64,000 nt of DNA from Akebia trifoliata. Taxonomy: Eukaryota > Streptophyta > Magnoliopsida > Ranunculales > Lardizabalaceae. The notes beneath the pieces were generated by a model. The model ran no database searches, was not told where the DNA came from, and saw only the letters and a program-made list of their open reading frames with translations. This document shows, in pieces, positions 10,449 to 23,061 of this stretch; position 1 is the stretch's first letter, and the number at the start of each line of letters is the position of its first letter. The position numbers were made by a program, and so were the translations under genes. Location: contig CM030714.1 in the NCBI GenBank assembly GCA_017979445.1, positions 3,472,001 to 3,536,000 on the forward strand, given 5' to 3'.

Positions 10449-11809
10449 AATAAACTTTTCTTATTTTAAATTGAAATTGTAAAAACATCTCATAAAGGCT
10501 AGTGAGTCACCACATATTGGGATTCAAAAATTAATAATAGATAGTAGGAAGGAAGTCAAATCAAAGAAGATATCACTTCTTAATGAGTAGGTGTTTAATA
10601 GAGCTGTCAATGGTTCGGAAAGGATTCAAATAGGATCCATTAAGACATTTGAAATAATTTATCTGTAATTATTGACAATATAAATAAAGAATCGTCTATT
10701 CAAGAGAGAGAGAGAGGAAAAAAAAATTAGCTCAAGAAAGAAAAAACATTCACTAAGGCACTACTCCATGGAGATAAAAGCATATAAGACAGAGACAAAT
10801 GCTATTGCCCTTATGCATGGGCAGAGATTGGCACAAAAGAGAACTAAGTAATGAATAAGAAGCAAAATATTTGTCACATGAAGTAGAAATAGCTCGTCAA
10901 AATGCGAGCATAAAGCACATTAGATTTCATTCTACCCAAAGCACGTCAAGTTTCATTACGAAGATGGGTGCTTGACTAACAAAAGTAGGATGCAAGGCCC
11001 ATACCTATTACAATCCATTAGCAGCCCCAATTTTAAATAGGATCGGGTTCCAGTGATTCATGAGGAAACACAATAATCCCAACTAACACAAAATCCAACA
11101 GTCAAGACTTATACATATCCCCATAACATACATCTTGAAAATACTTATCTCAAGGATAAATCTCAACCTTTGGATTTTGTATTTAAGTGGTAGAAATTGT
11201 GTGTTTTTTCCATGAGTCACCCAATCCTAACCTTTTAAATAATGTTAGTGTTATGTACAAGTGAATATTAAAGTTATTTTTTGTAAATGTATTACAAAAT
11301 AAGATTTTAAATTCTAAAAGTATGGGCAACCATGTCTAGAATTTTAATGGATAGAAACATGTCTAATGTGCCTAATAAATGTGGAAGGTAAATCCTACTA
11401 CACATGTAATCATTTAGTTGGCTCTTGTATACATACATAAAAGCTTCATAGAAAAAGAAAGTTCATCCATAAAAGTTGATATCTTGAGAACCCTTATCTC
11501 CCCAACCGAACACATTTAAACCCCCAAAACGGTAGACCTCTTAGAGAGCACAAAAAACTTATCACCCAACCCATCTCCCCAAAATTGTTTAAAGCCCATA
11601 TTCCTTGCCTGCCGGCCAACCAAAATAATCTAAGCTCTATGATACAATCTCTCATTAAATCACATTTGGGCCGAGCCCAATGTTGAGCCCGACTCCAAAA
11701 GAGAGGAATCAACAGCTTAAACAAAAGGAACCACAACAATCACATTCGATTCTACTTTCTTTGTGTATGTGGTCACACCAATTTCAACAAAACGAAAGTC
11801 GGTGCACTT

Positions 11810-14682
11810 TCAGCCATGTCGAATCCCTGTAAAGTAGTTGAAATCATGGTGTTGGACCCCTAGCTGCTTTAGCCAAGAATCTGCTGCGCTCAATAGTGAC
11901 AACCACCTTTCTTGGTCCCGACCATTCTCGGCCGAGAGCCATACCCTTCCTTGCATCTTATAAGTGGCTAGGCCAAATGGAGGGAGAGCGACACCTTCAC
12001 CTTCCTTTCTCTTCCTTTTGTCGATACCAATTTCTTCTTCGAGATCCATATCTGCACGACATCAATATTGATGATGCACATATACAAAGAAAACAATGAA
12101 AAAAGGAAACAAATAAGGGAAATAAAATGAAATAAATAAAGATACCTTGGAAGGAAGCCGAAAGGGTGTGGTAAGTGAGGAAGGATGCAGACAAGTCTTT
12201 CACAGTTCTCCCCATTGGGATATGGTAAATTGGATACCTGAAGAATTAATCAAATAACATCAAACACTTACTCATTTCCCATGGTATTGAATTACGATAT
12301 ATTTCAACGAAATGTTTTTATTTCTACAAGGCTCAACATGAAATTATATGTACTTGAGTGTTTAAGATGGTACCACAAATTAATCGATTGGCCCAACTTT
12401 GGTGACTTCCAATCACAAATTAATCGGGCAATCACGATGATTTGTGATCAATACATATTCTACTAGTTAGGGGCATTCAATTATAGCAAATTCACTATAG
12501 TACCCTTCATGTCACATCACCTAAACCATAAACACCCAACAAAGAGAGCGAGTGAGCAAGAGAGATACCAAGCAACTGCCATCCAGCTAGCTGGAGAAAG
12601 ATCCACGCTTTTTAAAGCCATTAATCCAGGAAACTTTCGAGTTAACCCATTGATCTGAAACAAAAAATAGGAAAATTGAGGTCATTGATATTTACGAAAT
12701 ATATAAAGGTACGAATTTAAAGCCAAATGACCCAACCATAAATGAGTCATCTCATATTTTCTTTGGTAACATAATTTTTATAACCAAAGATGAGATAAAG
12801 CCTCAAAATGCAGAATTAAATCACAAACAAAAAATATCAATTTCTATATCAAATTCAGAATCCAAAAGAAAAAAAAAATTCCAAAAAGAAAGAAATGTTC
12901 TATTTAAATATCAAGATAAAGAAGCATAGAATAAAGTTAAATCATAGATAACAACACCAATAATTTTACAAAAGAAATGGCTATAAGAAATTTGCTTTTA
13001 GAAAGTCAAAAGATTCATTAAAACTCAGATGCCTACAATTGACAAACGATACTTCCAAGTTCAATATATTTTTTTAATTATATAGAAATTATATTAAGAG
13101 AATAAGCAACAAAAATTTCAATGACATTTATCTCTTACAAAATTGCTCCAAAAGCTGATCTAAGTAAACAAACAGAAAAATAAAAGATGGAAAAATTCCT
13201 TAATTTTTTTTTGGCAAAAAAAAAAAAAGAAACATTGAATTTGAAGAAATTTACTAACAATAAGGGAATGATATTTGTATAATTTGTAAAATTAGCATTA
13301 GTTTATGAAACTTGGTAACAATGGTTATAGCTAGTACGAGAGAAAAATGGAGTTGTAGGGATACCTTATCCATGAGAGGGACTCTTCCATAAGGAGCTGA
13401 TCTCTCGAAGTACTGAAAATAGGGGTAGCCCAACTTATCATTGAGATGCCAAAGGTTCTCTTGTTCTAATCCACCTTCCTCAGAAGAACCACCATCCCAT
13501 CTCCACAACTTCTCGTTCTCGCTCTCATCACTATAGGAATCACTAAATGAATCCCTTGTCTCGCAATCACCCATCTCGGTCTCTTCCCTGAAAACCCATC
13601 AAATTCTCTTAATACACTTAAACTCATATGGATTTGATACATCTACAAGGACCCACATATATATTTGAGTCTTTAAATAGAGATAAAATGCATTAATCAT
13701 CGAAATCAGGATTACCACGTTCACGATATAGTAATTATAATAGATACCCATTAAAAAAAATTGATTAATGAAGCATGGGTTGTGGTGGGGTCGGGGTCAG
13801 GCCAAATGAGTAGTTCAAATACCAAAAAAGAACAATTCGCCCATGCCTGATAGGCATGACGAAGGCGAAAAGGTCCACAAAACGAAGAACAGAAATTAAC
13901 AAAGAACAATTCTTGATATTGCAGGCCAAATGACCATTTCAAGTATCTAAAAGATCAATTTGCCCATGTCTAGGTCTACAAAGTGAAGAACAGAAACAAA
14001 GAACAATTCTTGATACAAGAGGCCAAATGAGTACTTCCAAGTATCTAAAAACAACAATTTTCCGAAGTCACGATTAAGGAGAAAAAGGTCTACAAAGAAA
14101 AAAAAATAGAAACAAAGAAAGTAAAAGAATTAACTGAAATCAATGCTACCTAATTTTGCCTACAAATTTGGTACTTAAACCAGAATTATACACTAAATCA
14201 TGAAACTTAAATGAAATTGATCCAACTAACAAACTAATAGTGCAAATTGAAACGTTACCGAAAACTAGTTAAGGTTTTATTGCTTGTGGAGATCTGAATT
14301 GCAGAAAGATAAGGAACATAGTATTGAACAACGGTTTCTTCTTCATCGTTTAATACAATTGGGACTCCAGCGCCATAAGCACTCCATTCATCATAACAAT
14401 TCCATAAGTCTCCCAATGTGAAATATTCGACGGTTTCTCTCTCCCAAGGATGCCAAAGCTGATTAAGGTTACTAATGGCAATCTACGATGAAAAAAATTA
14501 AAAATGAATAAATAAATAAAACCATTAATTCTCCAAAATAAAATAAAATAAATAAGAATGGTAGAATAAGATCAGATTGATAATTCACAGACCTTTGATA
14601 GATTCTTGGACCGGACAATCGGTGTTGTACTGTCGAGAAATCGTTTGAGGTTTGATTGCATTGAACCTCTCTCAGAAACCAT
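11810..14682 (-). CDS. DUF789 family protein, six exons
   Basis: Exons on the minus strand are 14682-14593, 14482-14259, 13587-13365, 12654-12569, 12237-12146 and 12051-11810. All borders are GT..AG and the frame closes at 318 residues. This is a plant DUF789 protein, a family with no established biochemical function. Recognised segments: [14 protein letters not shown] near the start, [14 protein letters not shown] and [12 protein letters not shown] in exon 2, an acidic Ser-rich stretch then [18 protein letters not shown] in exon 3, [18 protein letters not shown] across exons 4-5, and [13 protein letters not shown] to SWLKQL in exon 6. I chose ATG 14680-14682; an in-frame upstream reading through a GA/CT repeat is low complexity and looks like leader, and the later Met at 14661 is possible. 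The leader contains a GA microsatellite and may have its own intron. Confidence 0.9.
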
Positions 14683-14756
14683 TGTTTCAGAGAGAGAGAC
14701 AGAAAGATTCTTCCTTATTTCCCTCTCCTCACCCACAGAACAAAGAGAGAGAAAGA

Positions 14757-14800
14757 GGGGGAGAGAGAGAGAGAGAGTAGAGAGAGAGAGAGAGAGAGAT
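14757..14800 (-). repeat. (GA/CT)n microsatellite in the DUF789 leader
   Basis: An almost unbroken GA run on the plus strand, CT on the minus, ends about 75 bases upstream of the DUF789 start codon. CT-rich leaders and GA motifs are common near plant promoters, so it could affect expression; that is inference. Confidence 0.8.
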
Positions 14801-15830
14801 TGATGGGTTGCTTTGCTTTTAAAAGGGGAGGAGAGGAGGACAAATCGGACCACAAGAATTCTATTTTTGACGTTTGGATTTTTTACAGCTAATTTTGATT
14901 TTTAGGGAAAGAAACAACTAAGTAATTAGAAACTCTTCCAAAGGAAGAATCAGTCTTTTATAGCGAAAAATAAATAAAAAATTCAAAAAAATAGAAGCTG
15001 AAAATCCTGAAACAATGAAAATAGATGATAAAGCAAAGGAATCCTTCAAATTTGGCAGACAGAACCCAATAAAAAGGATTCAATCATTCCTACATTACAA
15101 GTATAAGTTTTCTTCTCTTGTTCTTCTCTCTTTCTATTTAATTTGATTTAATCTTGAAGAAAACTCAACAGATTCGCCGTCGGTTCATGAACATGAATCA
15201 AACCCATCACCATAAATAGCAAAAGATACGATTTTTAAACCAAAAAACAATCCATTAATCCTTAAAAACACGAGTTTAGCTTCAAACCCAATAAACCCCT
15301 TGAATTGTTTTTAAATAAACCCTAAAGAAAATAGAGAAGAATTACCACTCTCTGCTTCAATTCTTCGATTTTATGAGGAATTAAGTAGACCCAAATGGTT
15401 AAAATCCTCAATTTTCATCCCAACATCACTAAAAAAATTAAACTTTCTCATCAAAAGAAAAACAATAATAAAAATCACCCAATTCTCATTTCAGGAATTT
15501 TCTTTTTTTCAGAAATCGCGATTTCAAGGAAGAAAGAACAAAGACGGCTGGGTCTCTCTTCCTTTCTCACTCTCCCAACTCTACAAAAATCGAAAATCTA
15601 AAAACTCTAGAAGAGTTGCCGCGTTTTCTAGGCAGATATTTTTAAAAATTGATTTTTAATTTTCGTTTCGTGGAAGAACTTAGAAGGGAAGATTGGCTTG
15701 GATTTTACAAAACCGCGTAGATTTGTTAGAAATTCGTAACAACTACGGAGGAACGTTTGCAAGGTTCCATAACGTAGAAGCGTTTTTTGATGCTTACAGC
15801 CTCCCCTATTAGTTTATTATTATAGAGGAA
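14801..15830 (-). promoter_or_regulatory. DUF789 gene leader and upstream region
   Basis: On the minus strand, sequence around 15600-15345 looks like a transcribed leader: moderate GC, CT-rich, and ending at a good donor, gagagtg followed by gtaattc, at about 15343. A 5' UTR intron from there to a site just upstream of the GA run is plausible. The transcription start would then lie near 15.6-15.7 kb. No TATA box stands out. Confidence 0.35.
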
Positions 15831-16817
15831 AAGCAGAGACGATTCTTACATTCACACCACGTGGCATGGATTCTAAAATGAAATTTGTGGCCCCATCTCT
15901 TGGAAAAGCTACAGTAGTTGCATCTCTTGTACTCTATGATCTAGCCATTGATTTGTCTTATCTCATGTTCAACATCAATCAAGCAAGGACAAAGGCTAGG
16001 ATTGTTAGATTCTAATCTTGGATGGTTGAATTAGATTACAAAAATTAATTTTCAAAGTTTGGAAATTCGTTTACCTGAAAAGTCTTGATTTTCTGACTTT
16101 AAGATTTTGAACTCGACTAACGTGGCATGAGCACAAAATTATAAAACTTTTTCTTCGGGATACACAAGGAAAAGATCAACGATTTTGTGCCCTCACCACA
16201 TCAAACGAATACATATTGAATGAAAATTTTAGAATTAGAAAATTATTGGTGTTACCCGAATGGGAGTGTCTAGTTGAACTAGTTTAAATTAACCTAAGCC
16301 TTAATGGGTTCCAATTTCTAGAAATTCATAGACCCATTGGACTTGAATTGACTAGACTAGTGACATAACTAGATCAATAAGTTGTGCATTGTGGCCAAAG
16401 CCTCTCATCAAAAGGTATAGATCTTGAGTTCAATCTTTTTTGTTGGAAAAATTTCTTTCTTTAGTCTTTTCTTAAAGTTGTTTCATAATTGTTCCTTCAC
16501 CCTTTTATATGTTTTATTCACAAAAAGTCCAATTTTATTATTTTTTTCTCATTTTGAATTTTCAAGATTTACAATAATGAAAATTCAATTAATTAAATCA
16601 TATTAATCATCACAAATTGAAGGTAAATATCATCAATTTGTACAATTATCACTTGTTAACAACTCACAAAAATGCATCCTACGTTGCCTGGTATGTGTAG
16701 TTGTTAGGGTATTACATGTAATAAGATAATTTGGGCAAGCTATGTTGCTCTAAGCCTTACCCATGCCAATCGAGCCTCCATAACACACATGTCATAAAAA
16801 AAAAAAAAATACTTTTA
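15831..16817. other. AT-rich spacer with family A copy
   Basis: No coding region is supported. A family A palindromic MITE lies at 16100-16240. At 16383-16440 a phrase (tatagatcttgagttcaatc) weakly resembles a tRNA-type box B, too weak to call a SINE. Confidence 0.4.
16100..16240. mobile_element. palindromic MITE, family A copy 4
   Basis: The left arm gaactcgactaacgtggcat with gagcacaaaat pairs with the right arm attttgtgccctcaccacat. The centre ttcttcgggatacacaagg is the family's typical loop phrase. Confidence 0.6.
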
Positions 16818-17073
16818 GGGTGTTTGATTTGTTAAAAATCAAAATTAATTATATGGATGGTTTCATTATGCATAGCATGTTATATTTTTCGGTTAATAAT
16901 TTATTAAAATTACAAAAGGGTAATATGGTCAAAATGACCATTATGTTTTAAAATTATATTTATAACCAGAAACTTTTAAAAATGATAAACAAACAACTTT
17001 TTCAGAATAAGATTTCAGATTCCAGATTTCAGAAAATAGACTTTAGACTTCAAAAATATTACCAAACATACCC
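16818..17073. mobile_element. PIF/Harbinger (Tourist)-type MITE, 256 bp
   Basis: The terminal inverted ends gggtgtttgatttgtta and accaaacataccc are flanked on both sides by TTA (16815-16817 and 17074-17076), the typical Harbinger target duplication. A diverged relative is at 62576-62780; both have cagacttcaaaaat-like sequence just inside the right end. Confidence 0.8.
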
Positions 17074-18055
17074 TTAGTAGTTTTCTTTTCGTGTTTTTAT
17101 CAGAATTTTTTATATTTCATAATGTAACATTTCTCTTTTGGATCAGACCAATTTAATTAAACTAGTGTGATCGTTTAGACGAGATCGAGTTTGATAACAG
17201 TGGTCTAGTCAATGCTACAACTTGTTAAAAATTGCAAGAAAAAGATTACATAATGGGAACAATTGTTTCTACCTCATTTGTTAGTTTATTTGATTTTTGA
17301 TCTTAATTATGAAAAATCATTTTTATAAAACAAATCAAATCAAATATAATGGATTCTATTGTTGAATTACAAACAAGAATCGAATTCTACAATCTAAAAC
17401 AAAAGCTTACATCATAAAGTAATAAAGGTAGTCCAATATATTCTGGTTTTTATTGATTCCTACCGCCATATGAATTAATAAAGTTAGTTTACTATATTCA
17501 GATGTTACTGTTTCTAATAGAATAATAAATGAAGTTTACAGTTTCTTATTTGAGTGATTTCGAGGTGAGCCTCTCAAGTCTAGCGAAAATTTGACATACC
17601 ACCGGTTTTCAAATAGATGAAGAACCCTTGACTTCGATCTTCTATGAGAGACATAACGTGAGCTAACCAAAATGCTCTCATCTTAAAACCCCTTTGCTAA
17701 AAATCTTTTATTTTTGCCAAAAAAAAAAAATCATCTTCAATTTTTAGGATTAAAAATTTATTCTCGCCTTCGACTTCAAAATTTTATCTACCTCGACCTT
17801 TAAATCTCATGAGAAAAAATATACTTGAGGATGCTAAGGAAAAACTTGAAGAAAAAAAAAAATCTTTTAAGGATGTTGTATTGAAAAAATTGACAAGAAA
17901 ATAAGCACACAACGCAAAGAAAGAATAAAACAAAAACACAAAAATTTATGAGTTTCACCTTTTTCGGGGCTACATCCTCGGAGAAGATCAATCTTCTTCA
18001 CTATATCAAATAAATGTTACAAAGGAAAACCTCTTATCCGTTTTTTCTCGCTTAG

Positions 18056-18083
18056 ATATATATATATATATATATATATATAG
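18056..18083 (+). repeat. (TA)n microsatellite
   Basis: About 14 TA units without interruption. Confidence 0.9.
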
Positions 18084-18432
18084 TTTCGTTCTCAACCAGA
18101 AAACCCAAGGTCGAAATTATATATTTGTACTTAGGTCTGATTATATAAATATCCTTTGAACCCAATGTGTAACAATCTAGGTACTAGGTTCTCAATCACA
18201 GATTAAATACAAGACACCTTTGCACGACATAACAAGGTTGAAGACATGGGGGAAAAGGATTTTTGGTATGACTAAAGAGGTTGAAGATGAAGGTATTTCA
18301 ATAATTTTCTATTAATTTCTTGTAGAAGACCGAAGTCAAGGAAGTTTGTCATCAATTTAAAAACTATGGGTATCCCTAAATTTTCCTAAAAGCTAGAGGG
18401 TATCAAAATTACCCATGTTATTATTGTTGTTA

Positions 18433-18615
18433 GAGGTGACAATCGTAACACGACACAAAGTTAGTGGGTTTGGATTGAGCCTAATCTTGTTTGGGTCATA
18501 ATCGTATTGACTCATCTGATATGATTATTGAATGGGTCATGTCTAGGTTAGTGATATCACCCCGTCTTGACACTTTATTGTGTCATTAATGTGTCGTGTT
18601 GACTCACGTACAATC
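18433..18615. mobile_element. hAT-like repeat fragment
   Basis: It begins gaggtgacaatcgtaacacg, an end resembling the inverted form of the GGGTGGCAAT family, and contains tcgtgttgactcacg and gggtcat phrases typical of the same family. Only part of the element is recognisable. Confidence 0.4.
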
Positions 18616-19311
18616 CGAGTTGTATATAACTCATTTAAGTCATGAAGCATAGCAAGTATCTCAAATATTTACTCTTTTTAAAGCGGTTTTAAAATTAACC
18701 ATTTTTGCTAGAATTCGCAATTCTTTTTTCCAAATTTTTTTTTTTTAAATATAGAGGGTATTTAATACATTTGTCAAATAATTCATGGTTATACTCTAAA
18801 AGATTACATTGTGTTTAAAATTACTCATACCAGCAATTTGTAAAGATAAATAATGAACGAAGAACAATATACTCATAATTTCAAATATTTTGATATAAGT
18901 TTCAAGAGAACCCACTCTTTTTCGATTAACAATCCTTTTCCTTTGCATAACCATACTCCTCTTTGTTAGCTTACTATGGGAAGGTTGTTTATTTTCCCTT
19001 TGTCGATCGGATCAACTCACACATATGGAATTTGTAATGCTACCTACTGACATATTGCCTCGAGTGGGATTCCTCCTTCTGGTGTGAGAGACTCAAATGG
19101 TGGTTTAGGCTACTTATTGTAGAGATTTGGCTCATAATTTTGAAGAGTTACTTGTAACATTTGATCCCGATGTTTCTTTCACCACTATAATGTATACATT
19201 TTGCATGTTTTGGAAGATCAATACATTGTTGAGTTTGAAATATTTTAAAAATCAAAATCCTTGAGGTCAATGATTCAATCTTCAATCTCGATGTTTTGAT
19301 ATATATATAGA

Positions 19312-19698
19312 GGGCGGTTCATGGGACATATGTAAAAACAATGGTTTTTCAAAATATGAGTTAGAGGTTTTGGATTTAGCTGATTTTTTGTGAGGATGGT
19401 CACTATGATGAGAAGATCATCCTCACAAAAAATCAATTCAATCTGAAACTTCAAAATCCATCAAAGTGAGTTACAAATTATTGGCAAAAACTCGACGGTC
19501 CACATCCTAAATCACTTTTAATGGGGTTAGAAATTTCAGATTGGACTGATTTTTTTTTTTTAGATAATCTTTCCATCATAGAGATCATCCTCATAAAAAA
19601 TCAGCTCAATCCGAAACTTCTAACCCATATTTTGAAAATTTATTAATGTTACATTGTTTTTACATATGTTTTTTCATATGACCCCTTGATCCTAACCC
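19312..19698. mobile_element. double-hairpin MITE, family B copy 2
   Basis: The outer ends pair gggacatatgtaaaaacaat with attgtttttacatatg near the right. The core contains two hairpins of gattttttgtgaggatg-type sequence. It is about 387 bp, flanked by tatatata on both sides. Confidence 0.7.
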
Positions 19699-20308
19699 TA
19701 TATATATTTTTGTTTTTTCGTTTCTTTAAATTCGACGTTGGATAAATCTTTTAGAAATACTTAAGATGTATACATAACATCGGCAAATCAGGAACTCAGG
19801 TCAAACATTATCCTTTGATTAACATTGGGGGTTGGATAATCTTGAGTAGAGTGTAGTGTTTTATGATCCAAGTCTCCATTTTGCCATTATTAGCTATGCA
19901 TTTTCTACGTTTCGAAGAAGACCTATTCAATGTTGAAAAAAGCAAAAGTCAAGATCGAAAATAAAAATCTTCGATTCAATCATCAAGATTGAATAGTGGA
20001 AAAAAAAAATCCTTGTATAAGCCCACAGGGATGATGATGATGAAATTTGGCCCATAGATTGTCTTTATATTGAATTATCATCAATGAGCCCAAAATATTT
20101 TGACTTCGTGGCAAATTGACGTACTTTAGTTAGAATTGTCCTTTTTATGCCTTAAACACGCTAATTAGCAAGTTGTTGGAAATTATTAAAACAAATGTCC
20201 TATCCGTTTCCTGTTGAACAAACAACTCCCCAACTCCCCTTTCATTCAATTCAATTAATGTCTGCCCACTCTTCCATGTTTAACCTCTTTTTTTTTTTAA
20301 ATATATAT

Positions 20309-20689
20309 GGGTCCCGTTCGCCACCCTTAGTTTTACCACACACTTTAACAAACGCGTTTTGTCTTACATGGGTTAGAAGTTTCGGAATGAGCTGATTTTT
20401 GGTGAGGATGATCTCTATGGTGAGGAGATCATCCTCACCAAAAATAAGCTCATTCCAAAACTTCTAACCCCATCAAAATTGATTTACAAAAAATGGACGG
20501 TCCACGATTTTTCAACGTGTAAACATGGGGCTAAACATTTCGGAATGGGCTGATTTTTGGGGAGAATGATCTTCTAATCATAGAGATCATCCTCACCAAA
20601 AATCAGCTCATTCCAAAACTTCTAACCCATGTAGGACAAAAAACGTTTGTTAAAGTGTGTGGTAAAACTTAGGGTGCTGAACATTTCCC
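20309..20689. mobile_element. double-hairpin MITE, family B copy 3 (best preserved)
   Basis: The outer ends pair gggtcccgttcgccaccctt with a right end whose complement reads gggaaatgttcagcacccta. The first inner hairpin is almost perfect: ggttagaagtttcggaatga to ggtgaggatgatc, a short loop, then its complement. A second hairpin follows after about 60 bases. It is 381 bp, flanked by TA-rich DNA. Confidence 0.8.
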
Positions 20690-22235
20690 TATATTATATA
20701 TATAAATATTTCCGTCATCAGTGGCACAATTTGATTAGGAAATAAATACATTGGGATGCATGAACAGCTTGATTAGGAGCCGAAGTGTTTTAAACATCAA
20801 TTTAAGTGTGGCACGAAGACACCTATCATATTTTATAAGAATGAGACACTGTATTGGATCATGAGTTTATTAGTCAATTTCTTAATTTAATATTAAAAAA
20901 TACCAATGATTCGGACTTGAAAATTTTCACTCCGTCTGTACTCGACTGATGTGGCAAGGGCACATAATTGTTGATTGTGTTTCCTTGTGTATTGCGAAGA
21001 AAAATATTAATGGTTTTGTGTCTTTGTCACGTTAGCTGCATACAGACCATGGAGAAATTTTCGAGTAAGAAAATCACAACTCATTTAAAAAAATGAAACT
21101 GTTAAAATAATAATAAATAAATTATTAATTATTAAAAAAGTAATATTTTATTCAAATTTATCAAAAAAGTAATATATCGACGCTCGGATTGATGATTTTC
21201 AAATTGATGAAAATTTCCCCATGAAACTGGCAATCCAACTGCTGATTTTCACATCCCTTAATAAATTCAAAAAAATATATATATTATTATTTTGATATAT
21301 TCAAAAAAAAATTATCACTATTTTAATATATTATTTTTTAATAATTATCTTTTTACTATTTTTTGATAATTTTATTATTATTATTCCTAATAATTTACTA
21401 TATTATTATTTTTGAACAATTTTCCCTAATTATAAATTAATATATTCATTTTTAATCAATATAATTACATTTTTTAACCAATAATTATGAATATTATTTT
21501 TTATATTTTATTATTTGCTATATTTCTTTATATTCATAATTAGAAATAATATTAATAATTACATATATCTTGAAATAACTATCATTGTTAATTTTAATAA
21601 TTATAACATTATATTAAAAAAATTGTAACTAATACACATAAATAATTAAAATTATTATTTTTAATAACTATAACTATTATTTTATTTCATTTTCATAATT
21701 TTTCGTAAAAACAAGGGAAAATTATTATTAAAAAAAATATTGTATTTATAATTATCTAAATGAGAGTGAGAGCAAGTGAGTGAGTGGGAGACCACAAACC
21801 ACTATGTATAGAATGACAATCGGCGGTCAAATCGTCACATTTCAAAGTCAAAGGTTTAATTCGGTCATTTTGAAAATTAAACATCTAGCCGTTGATTTTT
21901 GAAAACTGACGATCGGACTGTCGATTTATTACTTTTATGATAAATTTAAGAAAAATATTATTATTTTTTAATAATTATTAATTAATTTATTATTATTTTT
22001 AATAATTTTCCCTTAAAAAAATATTTGGAGGAAGAAATTTTTAGTACGGACAATGCCACTTGGTATAGAAAATGTAGATCAAGTGTACCACATGGACCTT
22101 TTTAAACGGGTGTTGTCAAAATGAGTCCTGAGGGCACAAGTTAGATACAATAAATACACCTAAAAAAAAATTCACTATCTAAAATACCCTAAAAAAATTC
22201 CTAACAAAAATGTTCTCAGATGATTATTTCCAATT
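20690..22235. other. very AT-rich spacer with family A copy 5
   Basis: A palindromic MITE occupies 20918-21068. From about 21080 to 22030 the sequence is almost entirely A and T, with many tattattattttt words and only short islands of GC near 21770-21930. No gene, and no matrix-attachment claim beyond composition, is supported. Confidence 0.5.
20918..21068. mobile_element. palindromic MITE, family A copy 5
   Basis: The outer ends cttgaaaattttcactccgt and gagaaattttcgag pair, as do ctgatgtggcaagggcac and gtgtctttgtcacgttagc. The centre has tccttgtgtattgcg. Closest to the nested copy at 4930-5070. Confidence 0.65.
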
Positions 22236-22853
22236 GGATGGCAATGGGTTGGGTTGGTTCGTGTGGTGTTGAGGTAAGAGTATTCTAAAACTTTACCCAA
22301 CCCAAATCTGATCCATTTAATCATTTAAATATACATTCAAACTCGACATATTTATTAAATAGATAACCTCACACGATCCATATGATATGTTCAATAAAAT
22401 TTTAATATGAAGTGAAAAAAATTAATTTCATTTCTATCGCTAAATTATTTTCCAAAGTTTTTTAAAATTTTTGTTTTTTACAATCATGTTTTAAGGTAAT
22501 GTAGTTAGAAAACATTTTTTTACTAACTTTATAAGAAAAATATTTTTTCTTTCCTAACTAAAACTTAACCCTTAATTTTTTGAAAATATCTTCAAGCACC
22601 CTTTATATTTTTATAAAATTTGAAAAGAAGAAGAAGAAGAAGAAGCATACTATAAAAAAGTTCAACGAAATTCTAATAACAAATGGATAATCATGTTAAG
22701 TGGGTTGACATCCCTAACCTATACATAACTTGTTTAATAATCATGTTAGATGAGTTGATACGATTATATTCCAAATCAAATAAGCTATTTGACTCAAACT
22801 TATTAATTTCGTGTTGTTTTCGAGTCTTGTCCACTCGGTTAAGATTGTCATCC
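22236..22853. mobile_element. hAT-like element, 618 bp (GGGTGGCAAT family)
   Basis: The left end ggatggcaatgggttgg and right end aagattgtcatcc form short inverted termini. Internal phrases (acccaacccaaatc, gggttgacatccctaacc, cgagtcttgt) line up with the 961-bp element at 23062-24022. No transposase reading frame is present, so it is non-autonomous. Confidence 0.6.
22627..22646 (+). repeat. (AAG)n microsatellite
   Basis: About six or seven AAG units inside the hAT-like element. Confidence 0.8.
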
Positions 22854-23061
22854 CTAATTTCCAATGTGCATTTATTGCATCTTAAGTAAAATCCTTTTTA
22901 ACCAAGCTGTCGGCATGGTGAACGTGTTCACATATTCTCTGACGATATAAATATCAAATTTAATTGTTGAGATTTATCTTAGAGATCTATAATTTATTCC
23001 TCATATACATTTTCTATTTGGATTGTTGGATTTCATATTTTTATGATTGCCATTGTGTGTA

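Larger units (their letters stand above)
9476..11809. other. spacer with SINE-like piece and microsatellites; 3' flank of DUF789 gene
   Basis: No gene is supported here. The stretch holds a SINE-like fragment (10085-10215), a CTC trinucleotide run (10282-10303), a TG run (10433-10448) and, at 10601-10640, a ctgtcaatggttcgg phrase like other hAT-like repeats. The 3' UTR of the DUF789 gene must end somewhere left of 11810, but I see no decisive polyadenylation signal. Confidence 0.4.
17077..19311. other. AT-rich spacer
   Basis: No gene is supported. It contains a TA microsatellite at 18056-18083, a partial hAT-like repeat at 18433-18615, and a copy of the ctcaaatattcacc-type dispersed repeat around 18330-18415. 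Confidence 0.4.

Noticed and set aside
14683..14853. Extended N-terminus of the DUF789 protein
   Set aside because: It is encoded by the GA/CT microsatellite and is not part of the conserved family start, which begins a few residues before MQSNLKRF.
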